Assembly: GCA_963682175.1 (NCBI GenBank)
Contig: OY821779.1
Coordinates: 942,501 to 1,006,500, forward strand
DNA from: Triglochin maritima
Lineage: Eukaryota > Streptophyta > Magnoliopsida > Alismatales > Juncaginaceae
Reading direction: 5' to 3'
Length of the DNA stretch: 64,000 bases
The notes beneath the pieces were generated by a model, which made no database searches, had not been told where the DNA came from, and was given only the letters and a program-made list of their open reading frames with translations. The position numbers and the translations under genes were made by a program. Shown here in pieces: positions 1-11,026 of this stretch. Within the stretch, counting starts at the first letter, position 1. The number at the start of each line of letters is the position of its first letter.

Positions 1-2175
1 GAGTTCATCCAAGTTGATGCTGATCCTGCAAAAGAAGAAAGACTGAAGTTTGATGCAATGAATCTCAAAAGCACAACCAAGTCAAAACAAATGCCAGAAT
101 TTCCAGGGATCCCAAAAGCAAAGAGGAAGAGGACAGGTAAAAAATGCAGTGACACTGAAAGCAGTGATAGTGAAGTTATCATTGAGAATATAAATCATAA
201 GACAGATGTAATCTCGGCACATCAAACTCCAAGGAGGTCTACAAGGCAAAAACAAAATGTTACCTATAATGAAGTTAAAAGTGATGACGAAGATCATACT
301 TCATCCGAACATCTTGATGAGAGAGGAGTTATGTTTTCAGAGCACAGTGTCCATAGAACAAGCAGTGCTGACAATATAGCTAAAAGGTATCAGAAGGAAG
401 AGGGAGGTGATATTGAATGTCAAGAAAACCTGCCTAATTGTCAGACAGAAGAAGTGAATTGCTTTGAAGATTCGAAATTGCATGATCAAGAGGCTGATTC
501 TGGACTTTGCCAACCAAATCCTGCTTTTCTTTCCTATCCTGATCCTGACTTTAGCGACTTCCAAAAGCATAGGTCTGCAAGTTTATTTATGCCTGGTCAG
601 ATTTGGGCACTTTATGATGACGTGGATGGTATGCCAAGGTTCTATGCTCAAATCGGCGAGGTTTTCCCTGGAAACTTTAAGGTTCAATACACTTGGCTGG
701 AGCATTTTCCCCTGAGACCATATGAAACTGGGTGGTCTGACAGTGAGTTATCTGTAGCCTGTGGAAACTTTTTTCTTGGGGCTACGGAGTTTTCACAAGA
801 CCTTCCAATGTTCTCCCATATGATGCCTTGTGAGAAAGGCCCTACAGAAAACTTGTTCTCCATACACCCTAGGAAAGGTGAGATCTGGGCCCTGTACAAG
901 GATAGGAATATCAATCCAAAATCCGATTTAGATAGTTGTGGATCTTATGAGTATGAAGTTGTTGAAGTTCTTTCAGATCATATGTTGGACACTGGCGTTT
1001 TAGTTGCATTTCTGACTAAGGTTAAAGGGTTTGTTAGCATATTTGCGCGAGCAGTAAACATGGATGCTAATATTGTCAGAATACAACCATATCAAATGCA
1101 TAGGTTTTCCCATATGATACTTGCTAAGAAAGTATTTGGCAAGGGAAAAGATGGTATTTCAGAAGGATCTTATGAACTCGATACAGCTGCCTTGCCAGCT
1201 AATTTTTCTGTGGTCTTTCCTTCAAAGATCAAACCCTCTGATATGCATTCTTTAAATTCTGGTGTTGCTGAGAATCCTGGAGTATTCTCTTACAGTAGTG
1301 TGAAGTTGACTGAGGACATTCCAAGAACAAATCCCCATCCAAAAGCTCGGAGCTGTCCACTTGTGAACTCTATTAGTGAGAATGACATTCAAGGGAAAGG
1401 TCAAGGTTCTGGTGCTATGTTTGGTAAGACTGCATATGCTGGCACAAATTTGCAGAAGAAAGAGAGGACCGTAGATTCTTCATCTGTTCCTGTTATTGCA
1501 TATCAGGACCCAGAATTCTATGACTTCGGGGATGACAAATCTATTGATAAGTTCCACCATGGTCAGATTTGGGCACTCTATTGTGATGTTGACGGCCTTC
1601 CCAACTATTATGCTATAATAACAAAAGTTGAAACTGGAACCTCCAGGGTGCATGTGTGTTGGCTTGACTCTCATCCTCTCTTCGAAGAGGAGTTAAAATG
1701 GTCGAAGAAGGGCTTACCTCTTGGTTGTGGGAGGTTCAAGCGTTTAGTTGGAAAGCAACATTGTCAAACATATGATACTTTGGAGGCATTTTCTCATCCC
1801 GTAGAATTCAAACCTACCGATAGGAAGCATCAGTATTTCATCTACCCCTGTGTTGGAGAAGTATGGGCTTTATACAAAAACTGGAGCATTGAATGGGAGG
1901 AATCTGACAGGGACAGCTGTACCTATGACATGGTGGAAGTCACTTCAATTAGTGATTTTGCAATTACAGTTCTCATTTTGGAGAAAGTAAAAGGATTCTA
2001 TTCGGTTTTTAAACCCAAAAGAACAGACACTGAGATGGTCGTCCCTTCTTCTGAGTGGATAAGGTTCTCTCACCGTGCACCCGCTTTCCGGTTAACTGAG
2101 GAGAGGGGTGGTAAACTACGGGGTTGTTGTGAATTGGATCCTGCTTCAGTTCCTGAGATCTTGCTATGTGACTAG
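1..2175 (+). CDS. DnaJ-type DUF3444 protein, C-terminal part (5' end outside window)
   Basis: The reading frame is open from base 1, so the first ATG at 58 is internal and the true start lies upstream. It ends at a TAG at 2173-2175. Counting from the ATG at 58, there are two DUF3444 domains, at about residues 178-375 and 499-697. Each holds two copies of a G(Q/E)(I/V)WALY motif (near residues 178, 273, 499 and 597), followed by FSH and ELDP(A) motifs near the domain end. The region before the first domain is charged, low in complexity and nuclear-like (KRKRTGKK near residue 22). In plants this architecture usually follows an N-terminal J domain, which would lie upstream; those proteins are presumed nuclear co-chaperone-like factors of unclear function. 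No intron is needed within the window. Confidence 0.9.
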   Translation, partial: EFIQVDADPAKEERLKFDAMNLKSTTKSKQMPEFPGIPKAKRKRTGKKCSDTESSDSEVIIENINHKTDVISAHQTPRRSTRQKQNVTYNEVKSDDEDHTSSEHLDERGVMFSEHSVHRTSSADNIAKRYQKEEGGDIECQENLPNCQTEEVNCFEDSKLHDQEADSGLCQPNPAFLSYPDPDFSDFQKHRSASLFMPGQIWALYDDVDGMPRFYAQIGEVFPGNFKVQYTWLEHFPLRPYETGWSDSELSVACGNFFLGATEFSQDLPMFSHMMPCEKGPTENLFSIHPRKGEIWALYKDRNINPKSDLDSCGSYEYEVVEVLSDHMLDTGVLVAFLTKVKGFVSIFARAVNMDANIVRIQPYQMHRFSHMILAKKVFGKGKDGISEGSYELDTAALPANFSVVFPSKIKPSDMHSLNSGVAENPGVFSYSSVKLTEDIPRTNPHPKARSCPLVNSISENDIQGKGQGSGAMFGKTAYAGTNLQKKERTVDSSSVPVIAYQDPEFYDFGDDKSIDKFHHGQIWALYCDVDGLPNYYAIITKVETGTSRVHVCWLDSHPLFEEELKWSKKGLPLGCGRFKRLVGKQHCQTYDTLEAFSHPVEFKPTDRKHQYFIYPCVGEVWALYKNWSIEWEESDRDSCTYDMVEVTSISDFAITVLILEKVKGFYSVFKPKRTDTEMVVPSSEWIRFSHRAPAFRLTEERGGKLRGCCELDPASVPEILLCD

Positions 2176-3959
2176 TAAATGCTTGGTGCTATCATCTTGG
2201 GAGTCTGCTTGTAATCATTTAACTTCTCACAATCTTTATGTTATACGTTAAGCATTAAGGCTAATAGGTATAATGGTAATACTCTGTAAGTGTTATTTTG
2301 AAGTACTGCAATCAAGTTGTACTTATACGAATTCTTTTATTTCAGGTAGGTTGTTCCTGGCTGGGACAAAGTGGAGTTAGCTGTCTTCAACATGATCCTT
2401 ATCTCTAATGTGAGATCAGCACATCTCAATCAGTAGGTTTATATTATTAACTTCCAAAGGATAACCGTGTAGTGTTTTTCTTCAAAGCTTATTCGTAGTT
2501 TCTTTCTTTTTCGTTGTTGTATCTATACGTTCTATTGTCCGTCAAACTTAAATATCATACACGAAGTCATATGTTTAACTTTTGAGTTTCCTTTTAACAT
2601 GCCTCTTTGGGACCATTTGCTGTCACTGTTTATGTTTAGATGTGCAATCTTGACCACGAATATCTGTTGGTTCTGTGATATTGTTCGTCTCTGCTCTTAG
2701 ATGGTCACAATGAATATGCATATGGTATTAGTAGCATTTATGTATGCACAAAACAATACTATCTAGTTAGTATCAAATAGATTGTGTTGGGACATCAGTG
2801 TCCACATGAACGGTTTTGAAGGATAGAGATTGTCTAGTACAGTTAGGTTCCTCTGCTCAAATGTATCTCTTGTACTTGACAATTCCGTATTTCTTTTTTT
2901 TGGGTTAATTGTAACAGAATATTTAAGAATTGTAGATTATTTATGCTTCTCAGATCAATGCACATTTGATTGAATTGCCGAGGAAGTTATGTTTTTTAAG
3001 TTGTAGAAGCAAATTCAGATATCCCAATTTCTGGATTTAGATGAGTTGCAGAAGTCCGAATTAGAATTTTTAATTTTCAGATTGCAAAACTTGCCAGCTC
3101 AGTTGCAGAGGGTTTGTGCTTGACAGGTTGAGTAATTTTTTTTTTGTAGTATTCGATCCAGTGCAGAGCTGCTGGATCAGTGTTTTTCTTCTTTGAGTTT
3201 AGTATTGATCTAGCATTTATAGAAGTCGGAAAGCAGCAGCAATATACTAAAAGCTTGCTTCATTCAGACATCAAAGCTTGCCTTTGGAATTGGAATTTAT
3301 GTGCAGGTTTTATTTTGGTCTCTATCAGGCTAAAATAAAGGACTAGCTGGCCTCCCCAGCTACTTATTATTGGTTTTGTTTCTTCAGCATGAGAATTTGA
3401 TAATATATGCTATGCATCCATTAAATTAGTAAGATCCGCTTCTACCGTTTGTTCACTTCTTCACTGCTATACGTTTTAATACTACCAAGCTCAATTAACC
3501 TCCCCAAAGAACAAACTAACCCATTTGGTAACTCCCGAAAGGGAAAAATCGAAATTCACGTGACATCTTGCAAGGGTTTTAGAATCTAACCAATTATTAA
3601 ACCGATCAAGCTTCAGTTTATGTTAAAAATGGTTGAACAGATGTTAGACTTGTGGTTTTGGTTTTGTTGAATCTACCTATTTTAGTCTAAGCAGTCCAAT
3701 TTATACAATTTTTCATCCAAATGGATGGTCCAACTCAGTCTGCTACGGTTCGACACAACTTATAAGGTGTGTTTATTTGGAAAAAGTCAATTAATTTTTG
3801 AAACTCTTGAAAACTATAGGACTGTATAACTCTTGAAATTGAACTTCTAAAATATCATTAAATTTTCCTACAAATTTATTAGACTTCTAATTCTCTCACT
3901 TTTACGTTATTCTCCTCAAAAAAACCAATCGGACACTCAAAAACTACTCTGACCGAAAC
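2176..3959. other. 3' flank of the DUF3444 gene and intergenic DNA
   Basis: AT-rich sequence with no convincing coding frame. The first few hundred bases are probably 3' UTR. A tract near 3768-3965 starts TGTGTTTATTTGG and ends with a loosely inverted CCGAAACACATT, so it may be an old MITE, but I could not confirm a target duplication. Confidence 0.4.
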
Positions 3960-5468
3960 ACATTGAATTTTTTATTGAACCCGGTCCAACCAATCTCTAG
4001 GGTTCAACTTAATCCCCACCGAAGAAGACCAGAAACCCCGATTTCGTTCCACCACCACTTCTAGAGTTTCATTGGGGGGTAAATGACCTCAAGCTTGTTT
4101 TTCGTTGGTTTCAGATCTGGTAAAATTCTCATACTCTACTGTTCTGCTTTGTTGATTTCGGAATTTCGTTGTTATTCGCTTCGAAATGTGGATTTCAATT
4201 TAGAAATATTGATTATGTTATGATACGGGAAATTATTGCGAAAATGAGATATTTTTAGTGCTATCTGAAGTTCGGCACGTTGTTGGATATAATATGATTT
4301 ATCGATATTTTTTCGTTGATGCATTGATTGGTGATGGGTTTAGGTTCTGGATATTGGCATTATAGGCTTTTGAGATTTTATATCTGCTGCTCATTTCGTT
4401 TTTTTCTTCTTCTTTTCCTTTTGAATTTGTGGATTCTTTGGCTTTTATGTGTATGATAAATATCAGAAAAATGATAATCCTAACAATTGCTTGTTTTGAT
4501 ATCCTAACAATGGTAAAAACGTAGCGGAACTTTGTTTCTCGTCTTACAGTTATTCCTTCCATGTCTTTTATGAATGAAGATTATCTAGGGTGTACTCGTT
4601 ATATACTTAGTTTGGGCTTCCGACGTTCCCATAAGCATACCTTGATTTTGTGGAATTTATGCTGATTATGGTAACCAGTGCAGTAATGATTTGTGGTTTG
4701 TTTGGGCATAAATCAGCAAATTACATATCTCTATATTTTAGCTTTGTCTTTCTGCTGTGTTTTCGTTGAATCTGTTACTCCTACAATATCCTGTGCTGAA
4801 TATTTTGAATGGAGACAAATGATTTTCTTGTGAGTACTTAGACGTGTATTATTTTTTTACTGCATTAATATCATTTTCGCTTCACTTAAATAAATATATT
4901 TTTACTGAACGAATTTATATATTATTATTATTTTTTTAAAATGCTTGGATCTACATCTGCAGGTAAATACGTTAAAACGTATTTGTTCAACTGTTTCCCA
5001 GCTCAGTCAGACCTTTAGACCCTTGTTCTACTCGTTCCTCCTGCATTATTATATATGTATCCAACCAAGCCTATTTTGCCTCCAGCAGGTCTGTCTCACA
5101 TGAATCAATGGTGGATTTTGTATCCCACGTTCAGTTCAATATGCCCCCGCAGAAACACCAAAGAACCATCTTGCTGCAATGGAACTTTTGGTCTTCCCCA
5201 GACTCTACCACCATTCGAACCCTTACAATTATTCTCATTGCTCCGATCTTTATGGTGCTAATACGGCCAAATCCCATTTCTATGAGCTGACTTTTAGAAA
5301 GTGAGGACTTGCAAGTGAGTCGGGCATGGTACAGGTTAACAAATTATTACATGAGCTGGAACAGACACCCAGTAACTCGGATCTTGCTACATTGCCAGTG
5401 TCGTCTCGTTGTTCTTTTGCTGATCCTATACTTCCATGGCAAGGGTGAATGAAATGATTATGCATTGA
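3960..5468 (+). pseudogene. Possible decayed gene: 5'UTR-like exon plus coding fragments in three frames
   Basis: A CT-rich leader-like stretch at about 4010-4120 ends at a possible donor (AGATCTG/GTAAAA). A possible acceptor (CTACATCTGCAG) lies near 4964. After it, protein-like text is spread over three frames: MYPTKPILPPAGLSHMNQ from 5055, MVDFVSHVQFN from 5108, and a third frame from about 5140 to 5300. A last fragment reading MVQVNKLLHELEQTPSNSD ends at a stop near 5448. No frame stays open for long. I read this as a decayed gene or a transcribed non-coding unit. I do not recognise the family. Confidence 0.25.
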
Positions 5469-6706
5469 GCAGGAGTAGCATATTTCCTTTTGTCTTAACG
5501 GCACACATTCTAGAGAAAATGTCTTCCAGACTGCTGCCTGAGTATAACGGTTATCTTCATTCTTTCATTTCATCATTCTCGCTTCCATACAAGATCATGG
5601 TGAAACCAGTATTATTCAAAGTAATGTTGACCACAGCCCACAGTAAATCTGACATGATTATGTATTTCTAGTAAAAGCGTTGAACTGATAAACCAAGACA
5701 AGTAGTTGAGTTGTAAAGTGAGGATAGTTTCATCATGACTACCGACAGATTCTTTTCTTAATATGCTTATCACTGTGACTTTAATTGTGTCTTTCAACTG
5801 GGTCGTGATTCCATTCAATGGGAAATACTTATTTAGAACTACTTTTTTGTTGTTGTAAGATCTTATGTGGCATGATGTTGGACTGTACATTGTTGAAGGA
5901 GCCATTTCAAAGGACTTACAGATGGACTTCTGTTTCTAGATGTTAGGATGGTTCAACTTTTTCAAAATTGTATAGCACTACTTCATAGCCACCTTTTTCT
6001 TTTATTTGCCGGATTAGCATAATATTGTCTCTGGAATGGAATCAGATGTCATTTCTCTAGTTGAGAAGATTAAGAAGATATGCCAAATGATTTAGAATTC
6101 CATATGGCTTAAAAAGGTGTAAGATGCACACTTTTACTTGTACTAGGCAGAAACATCAAAATTCCATTAAGACTAAAGGTAGTAGACTGGCCCTTCACAT
6201 ATTTACGTTGTATAATTGTTTATAATACTAAACCATGGCTCATCTATCCTTGCTGTATTCTAAATTTCTGACCGAAGGCTTTCTTTTCTTGTGTAGGTAT
6301 TTTAACTTTCCAAAGAAGCACTCATCTTTTTGTGGGATTTCCCAAGTTAGCACATGATGACACATGAGATTAATGAAAAAGATATATTTTCCATGTGAGG
6401 AGAGTTTTGTTCTGAGCAAATTATGGCAAAAGGTATGTTTTCTATGCGTTGGATTTACATTTTGGTTTGCTAGTTTTCATGGCAAGTTGCTTTTGAGGGG
6501 TTTTGGAGTACAAACACAAAATATATAATGGGCTTTAAACGTATACGCTTGTTTCTCATGATACTTAAGATACATGTCAGAAGGATGCTATGCCTTTGGT
6601 ACCTGTGAAGCGGGGGAAGTCAATCCAAGCATATATTTTTGAAGTCACAGAAATCCTTCTATAACTTAAATTTCAGAATTTTTAAAGTTTACGTAACTAC
6701 CGATCA
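5469..6706. other. Intergenic DNA without recognisable genes
   Basis: Only short chance reading frames are present. No RNA gene or terminal-inverted-repeat element was recognised. Confidence 0.4.
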
Positions 6707-6714
6707 TTCTGAAG

Positions 6715-7008
6715 TAGGGTTGTCAACTTTGGCTCGGTTCGATAGCTTGTCTCGAATTCGAACTCGATTCGAAAAACGTTCGATTTTAGTTTAACTTGAA
6801 AATGAAGGATCTTGATGAAAGACAAAAAAAAATTCAAACTTAATTCGGTAAACGAGCCGCTCGAACTCAATTTTTTTTGATATTCGGCTCGATAGCTCGT
6901 TCGAATTTTTTATTGTTCCATTCATAATTATTTTTTTGTATTTGTTAATAACATAAGATAATACTTATGACTCGAAATTTCGCTCGAATCGGCTCGTTTA
7001 CACTCCTA
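6715..7008. mobile_element. hAT-type MITE, 294 bp
   Basis: The left end reads TAGGGTTGTCAACTT. The right end, read in reverse, is TAGGAGTGTAAACG. Both continue into GCTCG/TTCG-rich sequence, which gives imperfect terminal inverted repeats. The flanks are TTCTGAAG (6707-6714) and TTCAGAAG (7009-7016), an 8-bp target duplication with one mismatch. An 8-bp duplication and TAGGG-type ends fit the hAT superfamily. There is no coding capacity, so it is non-autonomous. Confidence 0.7.
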
Positions 7009-7101
7009 TTCAGAAGTCACTATAGAAGTCAAATTCCCTAGTACTTGAAAGTTCCACGGGTACCAATCACACCCTAATTGTTTCTTGAACTGAAGTGATG
7101 A

Positions 7102-7452
7102 TCATGAAAATCCAAACACAAAACTAAGACCGTCCAAATAAAGTTGGTTTAGGATTCTGATTTTTTTTTGAAAAAAATGAGATAGAAATCCAATTTCTTC
7201 TCGGACTACGATCAATTTACCACTTAAATTTTTGCTGTTGTGCAACTCGCGTTCATGAAGACTGCGATTGCTGTGCAATAGCAATTATGCTTTTTTGTCG
7301 AAAAAGATCTGAAGTTTGACACTTTATCTGTCCCTCACTCCCTTGTGATGTTGAATTCAAGCTTCTGAGGTAGAAACTGAAGTTGAATCCATTTCATGGT
7401 AAATTGTGGTTTAAATTGGAGAGGAAGACATAATTGAAAATTTTGACAAAAA
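7102..7452. other. AT-rich intergenic DNA left of the palindrome
   Basis: Only short chance frames were seen. The sequence TTTTGACAAA at 7441-7450 resembles the loop region of the palindrome that follows, so the ancestor of the inverted repeat may have extended here. Confidence 0.3.
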
Positions 7453-7643
7453 AATAATTGAAAATGCCACCAATACCATATAAAATATATTTTTGAGTAA
7501 CAATACCTTATAATATTCCATAATACCATATTTACCTTCTAATTTTGACAAAATTAGAAGGTAAATATGGTATTATGGAATATTATAAGGTATTGTTACT
7601 CAAAAATATATTTTATATGGTATTGGTGGCATTTTCAATTATT
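7453..7643. repeat. Perfect inverted repeat, 94-bp arms, 3-bp loop
   Basis: Bases 7453-7546 are exactly complementary to 7550-7643, checked base by base, around a GAC loop at 7547-7549. The arms are AT-rich and contain no reading frame. A transcript would fold into a near-ideal 94-bp hairpin. It could be a recent foldback or MITE formation, a source of small RNAs, or an assembly foldback artefact. Zero mismatches argues that it is young or artificial. Confidence 0.95.
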
Positions 7644-8854
7644 CAAAATATATTTAAGAAATTACCCAAAAATAGAGATGTTTGAGAAAATTCAGTTAAA
7701 GCTTATCCTGTTATTTAATGTTTATACCGACGTTTATGGTGGGTAGGGTAGAACTGACCCAGGAGCTGACAATACTTTCCCCACTCTGGCATCATTGTAG
7801 TAGGGATACTGATACCTACACCCATCACTTTTGCCATAAATTATAACACATCCATCCGTCCATCTAGAATTCTTCATGCAGGATGCAGCTCTTGGAAACG
7901 TGCATCCATCTATTTCTGTCCCCGCCTCAACCTTTACCAATCATATTCCCTTCTAGAAGCTAAGAAATATTTATTTCAACTTGCTGTAATACTGGAAGGA
8001 TTTGATTGTAGGTTCAAAGGCTGTTGTCAGTGTTGTGTGTTGTATATAATTGTTAGTATAGGAAATGAAATTTTCAAGAAAAAAAGTAATGATGACATGG
8101 ATTTTAACCAAAACAAAACAGTTTTAAGAAAAAAGTATGATATGGATTTTAAGCACCAATAAAACAAATCTTTGATGATGCAAAGCATAGTTAGACATTA
8201 TCCCAACTTCAAACACTATTTTACCCTCAAAAATCTTCAAACACTATTCTAGATGTGCCTTCCCATAATAAAGACACGAAGGGGATGAGGGGGGAATTCC
8301 CATGAGAGAGAAAAGCGAAAGCAACATTCTTTGTGATCTTAAAGGATTTCCTTGTTGAAGAAATAAGGTTGGGTCCTTGTTGGAATCGCTATTCTAATGT
8401 CATTTTTATTGAGAGGGCATCCTTGCAACCAGTGCTTCTAAATATATTTTCCCACAATGAAGTTGAAGTTGGCTTTTATCATTACATTTGGATCGAGGAA
8501 GCCTCATATGCGCAGTTTCATAAGTTTTAAATTACTTTGTTCTATAAATAGATCCCTTAAAAATATAATTGATTTAAACTACGAAGTCACTCACGGATTG
8601 TAATAGTATTCAATAAAATAAAATAAACAAAACGATTGAATGAAGACATACATGTGAAAATCTCATGAAGAAAAGATTTCCATTCAGAAATTGTTCGCCT
8701 TTAGTCTGCTGTTTGAAGACCCGAGAACCCCTAGATTCTATCTTTTCCGCTTGCATCATTAAATTCTAATCAGTTTGAAGACAAATTTAGCTCTGAGTTA
8801 AAGGGTATTCACTTTAAGAGGTCAATTTAAGTCGGAGTTGAACGGTGTGAGGGT
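7644..8854. other. Intergenic DNA without recognisable genes
   Basis: The 65-codon frame at 8333-8530 and the minus-strand 68-codon frame at 7734-7940 match no family I know, have no supporting signals and are probably chance. Nothing else was recognised. Confidence 0.35.
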
Positions 8855-8859
8855 AGATT

Positions 8860-9813
8860 TGTTGAAAATTGGTTCATATTTGTTAAGGAAGCAAATCCAG
8901 GAAGATTCGGTCGACTGACGCACAACCCAGGAAATTTCAGCGAAAATGGGTCGGTCTACCGAATTGGATTCGGTCCACCAAACCGAGGATTCCAGGCACT
9001 TCGTGTGCAGCTGGGATCGGATGACTGAATTGGATTCGGTCTACCGTCAGAGGGTAACAAGCACTTCAGAACAACGAGTTCGGTAAACCGTTGGGAAGAT
9101 TTTTGGTGTTTCGAGAATCTGGAAAGTGCCTGTCCAATTTGGGACGGTTCACCGAGGGGTTCTCGGTCAACCGAAGGGTTGTTGAAGAATTCGTTAGTTC
9201 GTGGAAGAATCGTTCTCGCGGTCTACCGAGCCGCGTGAGAATCGTTCCCTCGGTCAACCGAGAAGAATTCGGTTAACCGAATCGGAACAAGAATCATTCC
9301 TGTTGAAGCATGCACGGTTAACCGAACGAGCATCGGTTAACCGTGTCCCCATGAATAGTTCTGTTCGGTTTTGCTTAATTGTAGTTCGGTTTTTTGAGTC
9401 TATAAAAGGGCTTGTTTGCTGTTCAATGTAACACACGAAAATATCAATAATTTCCTTCACTGTGAGTTGAGAGATTAAGGTTAGAGATAAATCTAGAGTG
9501 CTTTGGGAGACACACTGCTTCTAATCATTTGTAATCTCGGTTGCTTCTCTTGTTGGAGAAGTGGAAGAAGGAAAAGAAACCCGCAGGAGACCCCCAAGGA
9601 CGTAGGCACGTTGCCGAACCTTGTAAATTGCGCGTGTCGTGGTTGTTTCAGGTGTGCATTTGTGCTTGTTTGTTTATTTCCATCTTATTAGTGTTCTTGT
9701 TGCAATTGAGAGTGAGAGATGATCAGAAGTTATTATTCCGCAGTCAATATTCTATTATACGTGGTGCGTTTAATCTGTGTCGTGCTAGTGCATCTTAGAT
9801 TCCCCTCCCAACA
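8860..9813 (+). mobile_element. Solo LTR of a retrotransposon, probably Ty1-copia type
   Basis: The unit starts TGTTG and ends CCAACA. It is flanked on both sides by AGATT (8855-8859 and 9814-9818), a perfect 5-bp target duplication. The first half carries many copies of a CGGTnnACCG-type palindrome (for example CGGTTAACCG and TCGGTCAACCGA). A TATA box (TATAAAAGG) lies near 9401 and is followed by a transcribed R/U5-like part with AAGGACGTAGGCA near 9598. No internal retroelement sequence follows, so this is a solo LTR made by LTR-LTR recombination. The TATA box gives plus-strand orientation. Confidence 0.85.
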
Positions 9814-9818
9814 AGATT

Positions 9819-10400
9819 GAGATATTTCGCGATGAAAAATGATTTATGGATTTCTTTTAACACGTTTTTATGACGCTCTTGACGTGGAAGAATATGATTC
9901 CTTTTAAGTTGTATGCACGTGAAATATTTTATCAATTATTTAATTTGTTTCTAAAATTGATGACATAATAATCTAGGTGTCTGTTGATTTCTCAATACAC
10001 ATGACTATTGACATTTCAAGATGCAAAAATATGTCCCTTGTGGGACTGTTGTGTGTCACGTGGGACTAGTGTGTGTCCTGACGTGAGTCCCAAGTAGGAC
10101 TGATGTGTGTTTATTCATTGCATTTAAAGTGTTACTTTATGGGAAAATCAATCACTCTTATTTTATCAGAAACCATATGTTTAAATAATAAAATAAAAAA
10201 TACAAATGATAACATTAATAGGAACGCCCGTCTCTTTATCGGGACGACAGGACCTCTTTCACAATTATGAAAACAAAAAATCAGGTTATTTCTTTCAAAA
10301 GAAATAAAGTATGAATCATAATCGGTAATATCATTAAAAGTATACTTATAAAACAATGACTTTTTATATACAAAAGTGTACCTCTTTAAGCATCACGGAT
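9819..10400. other. Intergenic DNA upstream of small acidic gene 1
   Basis: AT-rich, no genes recognised. A short repeated phrase (GTGTGTC.CGTGGGACT type) occurs two to three times at about 10040-10110. Confidence 0.35.
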
Positions 10401-10405
10401 GACCT

Positions 10406-10528
10406 CACGTGTCAAATAACATTATAATACATGTAAGGTATGCAATAGAATAAGAGACTATGGTCCACTGTCCACATGTAAATCGTAAACAGGGTTGGTT
10501 CCATAGCCCTATTTAGACCCACATATAA
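10406..10528 (+). promoter_or_regulatory. Putative promoter of small acidic gene 1
   Basis: A G-box/ABRE-like CACGTGTC at about 10406-10413 and a TATA-like CATATAA near 10522 precede a CT-rich leader (TCTCCCTCCCTCCCTC). The ATG follows about 100 bp downstream of the TATA-like element. Assignment is by position only. Confidence 0.35.
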
Positions 10529-10624
10529 CTGCATCAGTTTATTTTCTCTCCCTCCCTCCCTCTGTCTTGCTTTTCCTTTCTTTAGACTGGCATGTGAGAA
10601 GGGGTTGGCTACATGGAGTGAGAC

Positions 10625-11026
10625 ATGAAGATGAATCCAATACCAATACCAACAGACAAGGTGCTGAAGCAGTCTGGAGGGTTGCTATCTGAAGATGCTT
10701 ATCAAGAAGTAATAGGGGACTCCCAATCTGGCCCCAACTATAGCATTCAAGTGGTAGAAGATGATGGTGGAGAGGAATCATCATGCAACTTTGACTGCAA
10801 CCAAGGTTGGCATAATGTAAGAGATAGTGATGATGAAGTTGATGATCACAAGGATGAGAAGATGGTGGTAGAGAAAAAGAAGAGAGAAGAAGAAGAAGAA
10901 GAAGAAGAAGAAGAAGAAGAAAAGGTGGTGGTTGTGTTGGAAGAAGAGGAGGAAGTGGAATCTGTTGATGACAGAGAGAAAGACAGGCTCTTTTGGGAGA
11001 CATGTTTAGCTTCTGGATACCCATGA
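10625..11026 (+). CDS. Small acidic protein with FWETCLASGYP tail, copy 1 (133 aa)
   Basis: Single-exon frame of 133 codons. The N-terminal half is polar. A run of about a dozen glutamates encoded by GAA repeats lies near residues 88-100, and a second acidic block follows. The protein ends DREKDRLFWETCLASGYP. The same tail closes the genes at 18879 and 20082, so selection has kept this end while the rest diverged. A predicted leader with TATA and CT-rich sequence lies upstream. No signal peptide or membrane segment is visible. I know no function for this family. The conserved Trp, Cys and GYP suggest a short interaction motif, which is inference only. The long minus-strand frame here (10539-11057) is a shadow of the low-complexity region. 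Confidence 0.8.
   Translation: MKMNPIPIPTDKVLKQSGGLLSEDAYQEVIGDSQSGPNYSIQVVEDDGGEESSCNFDCNQGWHNVRDSDDEVDDHKDEKMVVEKKKREEEEEEEEEEEEKVVVVLEEEEEVESVDDREKDRLFWETCLASGYP

Noticed and set aside
3768..3965. Possible MITE with TGTGTTT ends
   Set aside because: The inverted ends match weakly and no target duplication was found.
8333..8530. 65-codon frame as a gene
   Set aside because: No family resemblance, no promoter or splice support. The length is expected by chance.
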